A DNA stretch of 64,000 bases, from the NCBI RefSeq assembly GCF_016278385.1, contig NZ_JADQBY010000004.1, forward strand, positions 26,298-90,297, written 5' to 3'. Each line of letters opens with the position of its first letter. Positions within the stretch are counted from its first letter, which is position 1. This document shows positions 56,620-64,000 of the stretch, in pieces. The notes beneath the pieces were generated by a model that saw nothing but the letters and a program-made list of their open reading frames with translations, was not told the DNA's origin and did no database searches. A program made the translations under genes and the position numbers. The stretch comes from Methanolobus sp. (GTDB taxonomy: Archaea; Halobacteriota; Methanosarcinia; Methanosarcinales; Methanosarcinaceae).

Positions 56620-57777
56620 TCACTTCATCCTGAAGATAGCCCTGTATGAAAATATTGAAGACGGGTTATTTTTCAATATCATCTTTGATACCTGTAATGC
56701 CTGGTTAAAAGGACTACCGCCAAGTACCGTAAGATCCTCCCCTTCAAAGACTTTCATCATTCCATTGATCTCCCAGTCACTCATTTTCCTGAGAGTCTCC
56801 ATGGCAAATCGTCCAAGGTAGTACTCGGTCCTGTATTCATTATTCCAGAGTCTCCTGTATTCTGAAAGGAATCTCTTTGAAGTATCATCTTTTGAGATGG
56901 CTGCGGCTGCAACATCACCGCACATCTGTCCCGCATGCATGCCATATCCTATGCCGGACTGAGCAGCAGAACCACCTACAACCATAACACCATCGGCAAT
57001 TATCTCACCGGGAATGGCAACTATTGGATCACCACCCACGGATTTACTGATAATCTTCACATCGTCGAGCCCTTTAAGTTTCTTGAACCTTTCAAGCCAT
57101 GCATCGAAAAAATCGGAAACATCCATTCCATGCCTGCGGACATACATACCCAAGGTAGCCCTGTTGCCACCGCAAGGAGAATATGTGGATTTCCAGCCAG
57201 GTGCATGATTACCAATATAATATTCAAACAGGTCAGGTTCACCGATGCCTTCAGCCTCTATCTCTGCTTCCAGCGACCAGGCAATATCCTTAGGATATTT
57301 AATAGGTTTCAGACCTAAAAGACCACTTATTCTGGAGTTTATCCCATCTGAAACGATTACGAGCTTACATTTGATCTTACCTTTTGAGGTGCTCACTATG
57401 AAGCCGCCCTCAGTCCTGAGAACATTAAGGACCTCGATTCCGAAACGAACATCTGTACCGGCATCCATTGCCTGTTTAATGTAGAATTCATCGAACTTCT
57501 TACGGTCAAGGAAGTAAGCATCACCTTCAAAAATAACATTCTTACCAGAGGGTGCGATTATATAGGCACCTTTGAGGTTCTTAATAACATAGCTCTGATC
57601 TACTTCTTCGCCGGTCCTATCAAACATTCCTTTGAAAAAAGTGTTTGCAGGATGAGTAGGAACTCCCGCTGCCTCCTTTTTGTCAAGAAGAAGAACTTTG
57701 CAGCCTTTTGCTGATGCATTCCGTGCTGCCATAACTCCTGCAGGAGAAGCTCCTATTACTAAAATATCTGCATCCAT
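56620..57777 (-). CDS. Geranylgeranyl-reductase-family FAD oxidoreductase
   Basis: 385 residues. FAD-binding GASPAGVMAA at 9-18, ADP-ribose end LLDKK, and the second flavin motif VMVVGGSAAQSGIGYGMHAG near 275-295 where most relatives have GDAA. Family members saturate isoprenoid double bonds. Second gene of the UbiA operon, 25 bases after UbiA. Either archaeal lipid tails or a prenylated quinone-like cofactor could be the substrate; the operon partner makes the second plausible. Confidence 0.85.
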   Translation of the reverse strand: MDADILVIGASPAGVMAARNASAKGCKVLLLDKKEAAGVPTHPANTFFKGMFDRTGEEVDQSYVIKNLKGAYIIAPSGKNVIFEGDAYFLDRKKFDEFYIKQAMDAGTDVRFGIEVLNVLRTEGGFIVSTSKGKIKCKLVIVSDGINSRISGLLGLKPIKYPKDIAWSLEAEIEAEGIGEPDLFEYYIGNHAPGWKSTYSPCGGNRATLGMYVRRHGMDVSDFFDAWLERFKKLKGLDDVKIISKSVGGDPIVAIPGEIIADGVMVVGGSAAQSGIGYGMHAGQMCGDVAAAAISKDDTSKRFLSEYRRLWNNEYRTEYYLGRFAMETLRKMSDWEINGMMKVFEGEDLTVLGGSPFNQALQVSKMILKNNPSSIFSYRAIFRMK

Positions 57778-57802
57778 TTTGAACCTCGTGACTACCTAAT
57801 TA

Positions 57803-58747
57803 TTACCATAAAATACCGGAATATGCCGGAACAAGTATGCAAAGTATTACATCAAGTATGAGAGAACCAAACATGACACCTCTGTATCTGGAGCCCTGGA
57901 GGAACAGTTGTCCACCACGTTTCTGTGTTGGGTTCTTTATAAAATCAAATGACTGTATGAGCATCCATCCACCTGCAAGCAGCGCACCTGCAAAGTATAT
58001 GGGACCAATCTTTGCAGTAATCCCAATGGCTATGGAAGCGATAATCCCTACTGCCCACATAAAAGTTACAAACTTTGATGTTGCCGGGATACCGAATGTT
58101 ACAGGAAATGTGGGTGCACCCCTTGCCCTGTCACCTTCTACGTCCCTTGCCACACCAGATAGTGTGAAACCCCAGTCAGTGAAGCACATCATCAGACCAA
58201 GGAATATTGCAGGAAGCGGAAGAATGGAACCATATGAAGGGTCCTTGAGAATTCCTGCCGGGTCAAATGCCAACCAGATACCAATAGGTACAAGTCCATA
58301 GGCAATTCCCACAGGCACAAAACTAAGAAAAGTCATTCTCTTTGCGAGTTTTGAGTATATACTGATGGTGACAACAGCTATCACAAGAACCACAAAGGAT
58401 TCAGGATTCAGGTAAAGTGCTGCCAAACTGGCTATCAGGAACAGGAATCCCGCATACTTCAATGCCTGATCCCTTCTAAGTTTGTTGGATACAAGCGGAC
58501 GATCTGGAAGGTTTATCTGATCAATATCAATATCACAGCAGTCATTAAATACATAGGAACTTGTGATCGCTGCATAACCTCCGATAACTGCTATTATGAA
58601 CAATATCGGGTCCGGCAGTACTCCTATTGTAAGATAGGATGCCAACAGAGCACTGGCTGCAGGAAGGGCAAGATCCATATCCGCTATCTCCGGTCTTAAC
58701 ATTTCAAGATAGGGATTTCTCGTTTTTGAACCTGAAGTGGAAACCAA
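57803..58747 (-). CDS. UbiA-family prenyltransferase
   Basis: About 314 residues, eight to nine membrane helices. First Asp motif NDCCDIDIDQINLPDRPL, second Asp motif ARDVEGDRARGAPTFPV bind the prenyl diphosphate through magnesium. TTG at 58747 follows GGTGAT; other starts (58759, 58702) are open. The family includes digeranylgeranylglyceryl phosphate synthase and quinone/phenazine prenyltransferases; the tight operon with a reductase and a radical SAM enzyme leans toward a cofactor such as methanophenazine, by inference. Confidence 0.88.
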   Translation of the reverse strand: MVSTSGSKTRNPYLEMLRPEIADMDLALPAASALLASYLTIGVLPDPILFIIAVIGGYAAITSSYVFNDCCDIDIDQINLPDRPLVSNKLRRDQALKYAGFLFLIASLAALYLNPESFVVLVIAVVTISIYSKLAKRMTFLSFVPVGIAYGLVPIGIWLAFDPAGILKDPSYGSILPLPAIFLGLMMCFTDWGFTLSGVARDVEGDRARGAPTFPVTFGIPATSKFVTFMWAVGIIASIAIGITAKIGPIYFAGALLAGGWMLIQSFDFIKNPTQKRGGQLFLQGSRYRGVMFGSLILDVILCILVPAYSGILW

Positions 58748-58910
58748 GTATATCACCAATAGATTATAGTTTGTAATCCCCGGTATCGTATATTAGTATT
58801 AGGGTTGTGTGGATTAAAAATGGACCAATTGATTTGAAGAAAATATTGAGAATAATACCTGAATATCTGCAGAATAGGTTAGATATCTAGGTATATTAGT
58901 AAAAACTATA

Positions 58911-60380
58911 TCACTCGTTTTGTGGAGGAACTACAGTGACGTTGTCCATTACCCCAAGTTTCTCCACCAGAGGATGCTCGAACCTTTCATTCATCAGGAA
59001 AGTGTAGGTTGCATCCCGGTTCAGCTCCACTAGCTTGATGGTGTTCTGATAGGCAGTTTCCAGTGACTCGTAATCAGGTGATCTTACAACTTCCGCATTG
59101 AAAGGATATACCTCTGCGAGTTCCTGTGGATAGGAGCCAAATGGCGGCTTGAACACCATGACATTGTCATACTCTTTGTCTATCTTCGTAGGGTATGCTC
59201 TTATGAGTACAGTACCTTCGATGGTAAGCCTTTCAAGCTGTTTGTTGAAACGCAGGACCTCTGGCCTCTTTGAGGATTCCGGTCCGCAATAGAATAATGT
59301 GGATTTGGATGAAGGGTCACACTCTTCCAGCCATGTGGAATAAGTATACATCTGTTTCAATGCTTCCAGCATTCTTGGATGAGCACGGCAGCGCTGTTCT
59401 ACAAGCTCCAGAAGGTTGCCTTCCCAGATTGCCTGCTTGACCTCACGCATCTCTTCGAATGTGGCGTAGAGGTTATGCCTTGCAAGAAGCTCGGTACAGT
59501 TGTGTGCTTTTTTCAATTCTTCTGCTGTGTGAGCTATACATACAGGACAGGAGCACGGTAGGTATTTCAGTTTATCCACATGATAAGTGCCCCTTGAAGT
59601 GATGTAGCGTCTATCCTTTGCATAAAGTGCATAGGCTGCAGAGTCAAAGAGATCACATCCCAGAGCAACTGCTAGTGCGAACATCATTGGGTGTCCTGCA
59701 CCGAACAGATGGACAGGCGCTGTAGGATCAAGACCTTTTTTAGCGGAAGCAATTACATCTACAAGATCAGCGTAACGGTACGATTCCATCAAAGGAACAA
59801 CAGCTCCGAATGGATATACGTCAAAGCCTACTTCTGAAAGCTCGCGAGCACACTCCTCGCGAAGATCCTTGTAAGTAGCACCCTGCACCGGACCCGCCAG
59901 GAGCATATCGCCTTTCACAAGTTCCTTTGCGGCTTTTAAACGCTCTATTGTGATATCCATATCTTCCTTTGCCTTTTCGTAGGACACATCAGGATGTGTG
60001 GGAATATCCAGAGGAACGCCAATGTCAGAACCAATTTTCTGCTGGAAATCAATTATCATTTCATTGGTAACTTCGACCTCACCATAGACTGATAACTGAA
60101 AAGAACCTGAATCGGTCATAATAGGACCGTCAAAATCAAGTAATGCGTGCAGACCGTCCTTTAGTGCCTTTTCCCTTAGTTCATCCTTGCGATAGATAAT
60201 ATATGAATTGGTGATAAGTATCTCAGCACCGAACTCCCTCATTTCGGAGGGTTTTATTGTCTGGATATTAGGATTAATGACAGGCATTACAGTGGGTGTC
60301 TCGACAACTCCGTGTGGTGTGGTCAGTTTACCAATACGCCCTGCTGCATCCTTATGTATGATATCGAATTGTGATGACAT
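58911..60380 (-). CDS. tgtA: tRNA-guanine(15) transglycosylase
   Basis: Swaps guanine 15 of tRNA for preQ0, the first tRNA step to archaeosine. 489 residues: catalytic TIM barrel with TDSGSFQLS and LFGAGHP, zinc site CSCPVC followed by His near 285-315, and a C-terminal domain from about 350. No PUA domain of the usual 70 residues is evident at the end, so it may sit in a separate protein. Monocistronic. Confidence 0.95.
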   Translation of the reverse strand: MSSQFDIIHKDAAGRIGKLTTPHGVVETPTVMPVINPNIQTIKPSEMREFGAEILITNSYIIYRKDELREKALKDGLHALLDFDGPIMTDSGSFQLSVYGEVEVTNEMIIDFQQKIGSDIGVPLDIPTHPDVSYEKAKEDMDITIERLKAAKELVKGDMLLAGPVQGATYKDLREECARELSEVGFDVYPFGAVVPLMESYRYADLVDVIASAKKGLDPTAPVHLFGAGHPMMFALAVALGCDLFDSAAYALYAKDRRYITSRGTYHVDKLKYLPCSCPVCIAHTAEELKKAHNCTELLARHNLYATFEEMREVKQAIWEGNLLELVEQRCRAHPRMLEALKQMYTYSTWLEECDPSSKSTLFYCGPESSKRPEVLRFNKQLERLTIEGTVLIRAYPTKIDKEYDNVMVFKPPFGSYPQELAEVYPFNAEVVRSPDYESLETAYQNTIKLVELNRDATYTFLMNERFEHPLVEKLGVMDNVTVVPPQNE

Positions 60381-60515
60381 GAGCTTGTAGATGAGGTTAA
60401 GATATATTTAAGCTTCCTCTTGGGAAATTAAGCTCAAAGATATGATAATAGAGTAAAAATAGTAAACGAATAACTCACGACATAATTTATAATGTTGTAG
60501 GTATCTTTATAAGAT

Positions 60516-61973
60516 ATGTACGAACTGCACACTCCCGTTAATATAAAGGCTGTAGCTAAGTACATGGGATATTACCTTATAGCTTTTACATTCGTGCTCA
60601 TTGTCCCGATGATCGCTGCATTGATACTTAATAACACAGAAGCTGCTATTTATTATGGAGTCACTGCTATTGCAGTATTTATTTGTGGTTCTGCTATTTA
60701 TCGGGCTTTACCGGACTATGATCTTGAAACTAAAGATGCCTTAATAATTGTAGCACTGGTGTTTCCTGTTTCTGCTTTCCTAAGTGCGATCCCCATGTCC
60801 CTTTCAACAGGGATGCCTTTTTTCGATGCGTATTTTGAAAGCGTATCAGCAGTTACAACAACCGGACTGAGTGTTGCACCTGCAGACGTAGGACCTGTTT
60901 TCCTTTTTGCCCGTTCATGGGGGCAATGGGTCGGAGGAATAGGAATTATTCTAGTAGTACTTTCTGTTCTGATAAGTCCGGGAACTACAGCATTCCGGAT
61001 GTACAAGGCCAACTATGGAGACATGAAAATCAAACCAACTGTGGTATCCACTACGCGCACACTTGGTAAGGTCTATATACTTATTACACTAGTATCCATT
61101 ATTTTACTTCTATCAAGTGGCATGTCACTGTTCGATTCTATATGTCACGCATTGTGTTGTGTATCCACAGGAGGATTTTCAACCCGTTCTGACAGTATAG
61201 GAGCATATCAGGGAAGCCTGATACCTGCCGCCATTAGTATCTCGTGTCTGCTGGGCGCCGTGAGTTTTGTACTCTACCCATATCTGTTTAAAAAACCAGA
61301 AAAAATTTTCAATAATAAGGAACTAAAATTGTTTCTGTCACTTATTGCCCTTGCTTCGACAATATTTGCGTTTACCCTTTCAAGAGAGAATTTTCAATAT
61401 CATACTATTCAGGACAATCTGTTCCAGATAATCTCCGCAGTTACGACAGCAGGTTTCTCTACATTTGACCTGTCTATCCTGTCAGAGGCATCTAAAGCAG
61501 TGCTGATATTCATGATGTGGATAGGAGGAAATGTTGGATCAACGGCAGGCGGTATAAAGGTATTCAGAGTGCTTTTACTCTTCAAAGTGGTCCACAATGT
61601 ACTTCTGAGATTGTTCTTACCCAGAGAAACCATTACCCCCATAAAAATAGAAGAACAGGTGATCAAAAGTGAAGAAATCTACAATCTTGTAACATTTATG
61701 CTGCTTTATACATTAATACTGGTAGGCTCATCATTTATTTTCATACTCCATGGAGTGGATACAAATAATTCCGTATTTGAAGTATCAAGTGCTCTGAGTA
61801 CTGTGGGCCTTTCTTCAGGAGTAACGGGTTCTACAATGCCTTTTGTGTTAAAAGCAGTACTGATAATAGATATGTTGTTTGGAAGAATAGAGATAATACC
61901 ATTGATATTGCTTTTTATGCCTGGAACATGGATTAAAAGAAAAAGAAGCAGTAAAAGGAAGGTGAAAATATGA
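60516..61973 (+). CDS. trkH: Potassium uptake protein TrkH
   Basis: Membrane subunit of a Trk/Ktr potassium transporter, 485 residues, four pore repeats. Selectivity-filter strings TTTGLS, CVSTGGFST, VTTAGFST and LSTVGLSSG are seen in order. It ends overlapping the trkA ATG (ATGA), so the channel and its regulator are made together. Confidence 0.96.
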   Translation: MYELHTPVNIKAVAKYMGYYLIAFTFVLIVPMIAALILNNTEAAIYYGVTAIAVFICGSAIYRALPDYDLETKDALIIVALVFPVSAFLSAIPMSLSTGMPFFDAYFESVSAVTTTGLSVAPADVGPVFLFARSWGQWVGGIGIILVVLSVLISPGTTAFRMYKANYGDMKIKPTVVSTTRTLGKVYILITLVSIILLLSSGMSLFDSICHALCCVSTGGFSTRSDSIGAYQGSLIPAAISISCLLGAVSFVLYPYLFKKPEKIFNNKELKLFLSLIALASTIFAFTLSRENFQYHTIQDNLFQIISAVTTAGFSTFDLSILSEASKAVLIFMMWIGGNVGSTAGGIKVFRVLLLFKVVHNVLLRLFLPRETITPIKIEEQVIKSEEIYNLVTFMLLYTLILVGSSFIFILHGVDTNNSVFEVSSALSTVGLSSGVTGSTMPFVLKAVLIIDMLFGRIEIIPLILLFMPGTWIKRKRSSKRKVKI

Positions 61974-62629
61974 GAGTGATTGTAGTAGGGGCCGGTTCAC
62001 TGGGAGTACATCTTACAAAAAATATGATAGAACAGGGAAGAGAGGTGATACTTATCGAGAAAGATGAGACGATAGCTAAGGAGCTTGCAGAAACTCTGGA
62101 TTGCACAGTGATTAATGCTGAGGGCACAAGACCAGATATTCTTGAAAAAGCAGATATTACCAATGCAAATGCTATTGTTGCCTGCACGAGCAATGATCAG
62201 AACAACATTCTAATTGGTTTAATCGCCAGAGATGCAAAAGTTGAAAAAATAATCCTCAAGATCGACGATAAGCAGTTTATGGATGTTGCCAGCAAACTTG
62301 GTTTTAATTATATGATCAATCCTTCAAGCATATCTTCCAGTTATATTTCAGATGTCCTCAGAGGAATAAATACAATTGAACTGAGTAATCTGGTACGTTC
62401 GAATGTCAGGTTCATGGGTATAATGGTCACAGATGACATTATTGATAAGAATTTGTCTGAAATCCCACTTCCAGAAGACAGTGCATTCATAGGAATTTAT
62501 CGTAAAAATGAATTTATCCTTGCAGAGAAGGATCCAAAATTGAAGGAGAAGGATGAAGTGATAATTGTTACAAAGGCAGAACTGATAGAAAATGTGAATG
62601 AGGCTTTGGGAAGAAATACTGAAAAATGA
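61970..62629 (+). CDS. trkA: Potassium uptake regulatory protein TrkA (RCK domain)
   Basis: 219 residues: Rossmann RCK-N with GAGSLGVHLT (8-17), acidic end IEKD that prefers NAD(H), and an RCK-C domain (about 135-215). Cytoplasmic ring that gates TrkH by nucleotide. Confidence 0.96.
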   Translation: MRVIVVGAGSLGVHLTKNMIEQGREVILIEKDETIAKELAETLDCTVINAEGTRPDILEKADITNANAIVACTSNDQNNILIGLIARDAKVEKIILKIDDKQFMDVASKLGFNYMINPSSISSSYISDVLRGINTIELSNLVRSNVRFMGIMVTDDIIDKNLSEIPLPEDSAFIGIYRKNEFILAEKDPKLKEKDEVIIVTKAELIENVNEALGRNTEK

Positions 62630-62690
62630 AAAATCCAGGGAAATAGTACCTGGGCTGAAAAATGAACCCTACTATGTAGAAAATCCTCAA

Positions 62691-63830
62691 TCATTTTTCA
62701 GTAACATTCATTATATCTGCAAGTTCAAGACCCTCACTGCCGACATCTGAGAGTTGCCTGAATATTTCTGCTTTTGAGATATATTTCTCAGTTCTTGTTT
62801 CATCCGGGCGCTCCATTTTAATGGTAATCTCTTCCTTATTGTAGCCCTTATCAAGACATTCATTGATCAAGTCACCGTATTTTGCAGCGATTATTTTCAG
62901 ACAATCGAATACCCTATTCTCCGATATTGCGTCTTTTCCATCGAACAGTACCTTCGAAAGTGCGCGGGACTGGACAGCTACTAAAAAGTATTGCTTCATC
63001 TTTTTTATCAGCAGCAGGACTTCTTCCTCTTCAAGCGATTTTACTAATTCCTCGTCAACTGTGATGTCATTATCATTATGAAATATCATGAAGGTATTCT
63101 TATCGGCAACTACCCTGAATACATGTTCAGAGTCATCGTCCTTTAATAGAGCTTCAAGGTGTTCATCTCCATTATAATCCATGGAAACAACGCGGTGATT
63201 AGACAAGTCTATACTTTTCACTCTATCTTCCCTATGCAATAACCCGCCTGAAACCCATATCGGCAAAGAAAATTTTTTGTAGAAATCATCTACTTTTAGT
63301 GAGGTTGCATTGAAGTCCAGATTGAACCAGTATTCCATATTTTCAGCAAATGAAATCTGCTTGCCACTGATGCTTCCATCTTCCTGCTGGAGTAAGTATG
63401 TATCTATTGAATTGTAGATACTTTCTTCAAAGAAAGGATCCAGAAGGGATACTATTTTGGTGCTTAACTGATCCAGCTCAAACTCTACAGTTTTCACATT
63501 ATCGTCAAGCTCTTTTCCCAATTCCGTTTTCTTTTTGGAAGAAATAGAAACTATTGATGCAATTGACTCATCTTTCACAATTGCTAGACCCATGTCTTCT
63601 AGGTTTTTGTCTAGCTCCTGTATCATTTTTGTGACACCTGTTTCGAATTCATCAAGTATCTTAATCTTACTTTCCACCGCTACAGTGCTTTTTTTCTTCT
63701 TTTCGTTGAGAAGACGGGATGCCTTTTCAAGAGGTACTACCTCTTTGACAAGTTTTGTAAAGTCGTGCAAATCTGTTATGAAATCCCGTTGAACCGGCAA
63801 TTCCGTAGAATCTTGAAATGTATATTTCAT
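62691..63830 (-). CDS. Uncharacterised coiled-coil protein of 379 residues
   Basis: ATG at 63830 (MKYTFQDSTELPVQRDFI); a start at 63896 adds 22 doubtful residues. N-terminal coiled coils (about 10-140, Lys/Glu-rich), a beta-rich middle (FNLDFNATSLKVDDFYKKF, THRVVSM-like strands) and a helical C-terminus. No motif or family recognised. Convergent with trkA, no operon partner. Confidence 0.65.
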   Translation of the reverse strand: MKYTFQDSTELPVQRDFITDLHDFTKLVKEVVPLEKASRLLNEKKKKSTVAVESKIKILDEFETGVTKMIQELDKNLEDMGLAIVKDESIASIVSISSKKKTELGKELDDNVKTVEFELDQLSTKIVSLLDPFFEESIYNSIDTYLLQQEDGSISGKQISFAENMEYWFNLDFNATSLKVDDFYKKFSLPIWVSGGLLHREDRVKSIDLSNHRVVSMDYNGDEHLEALLKDDDSEHVFRVVADKNTFMIFHNDNDITVDEELVKSLEEEEVLLLIKKMKQYFLVAVQSRALSKVLFDGKDAISENRVFDCLKIIAAKYGDLINECLDKGYNKEEITIKMERPDETRTEKYISKAEIFRQLSDVGSEGLELADIMNVTEK

Positions 63831-63945
63831 ATAATTAGCCCCACGGTAAATAGGCAGTCTATGGATAAATACTATTGTAATAATGTTAGCTTCCAATTAA
63901 ATGACAATAATAGTTTAATAGATTGATCTTCTAAGTTTATGTGCT

Positions 63946-63980
63946 TGAATGTGTGCCGCGCTTTGCGCGGGATACATTCA
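63946..63980. terminator. Long GC-rich hairpin near the window end
   Basis: TGAATGT, GTG, CCGCGC, TTT, GCGCGG, GAT, ACATTCA: two stems separated by a small internal loop, followed by a T-rich stretch. It lies upstream of the gene ending at 62691 and could end a transcript coming from either side. Confidence 0.5.
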
Positions 63981-64000
63981 TTTCTTATTTTACAAATTAA

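Noticed and set aside
1-64000. CRISPR arrays, insertion sequences or prophage
   Set aside because: No regularly spaced repeats, transposase or phage genes were found; the short repeats seen occur only twice.

Overview
The window reads as chromosomal DNA of a methylotrophic methanogenic archaeon of the family Methanosarcinaceae; a Methanolobus- or Methanococcoides-like genus fits best, but the genus is inference. The evidence is F420-dependent methylene-H4MPT dehydrogenase (mtd), bifunctional Fae-Hps, O-phosphoseryl-tRNA synthetase (sepS), archaeal aromatic synthesis (ADH synthase plus dehydroquinate synthase II), split GMP synthase, TgtA and RaSEA for archaeosine, Hef, SRP54, S17e, CCA-less tRNA genes and TATA-box promoters. 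DNA is AT-rich and genes are dense on both strands. I see no CRISPR array, insertion sequence, prophage or rRNA operon.

Layout. 0-10 kb: start of RaSEA (cut by the window edge), guaA subunit B, RecQ helicase, an A24 prepilin peptidase coupled to a hexulose-phosphate synthase/RraA fusion that lacks a normal start codon, pyrBI, dapAB and S17e. 10-20 kb: DinB polymerase, an unusual methyltransferase/ATP-grasp fusion, two tandem half-ferritins, pirin, a THEP1 NTPase remnant, a purine salvage pair, and two identical initiator tRNA genes in a tandem duplication. 20-30 kb: SRP54, guaA subunit A, a double KaiC ATPase and a five-gene aromatic operon coupled end to end. 30-40 kb: tpiA, Fae-Hps, nth, two large PAS histidine kinases, tRNA-Val, Dcd and a second ADHS-type aldolase. 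40-50 kb: glyS, hef, UPF0147, translin, sepS, DUF169, DUF473 and PAC2 genes. 50-64 kb: mtd with a small downstream membrane protein, serB with a coiled-coil protein, a decayed membrane-protein island, an operon of UbiA prenyltransferase, geranylgeranyl-reductase-like flavoprotein and radical SAM/SPASM enzyme, tgtA and trkHA.

How the genes work together. Mtd serves C1 flow on tetrahydromethanopterin; Fae-Hps and the second Hps link formaldehyde and ribulose 5-phosphate; tpiA and possibly the second aldolase sit in gluconeogenesis; ADHS, AroB', AroD, AroE and TyrA make aromatic amino acids without DAHP; pyrBI, guaA halves, Dcd and the phosphorylase/PRTase pair cover nucleotides. The most interesting leads are the UbiA/GGR/radical-SAM operon (candidate for a prenylated membrane cofactor such as methanophenazine), the methyltransferase/ATP-grasp fusion of unknown product, the Hps-RraA gene with an apparent ATC start, the duplicated initiator tRNA, and the half-ferritin pair without an encapsulin shell nearby.
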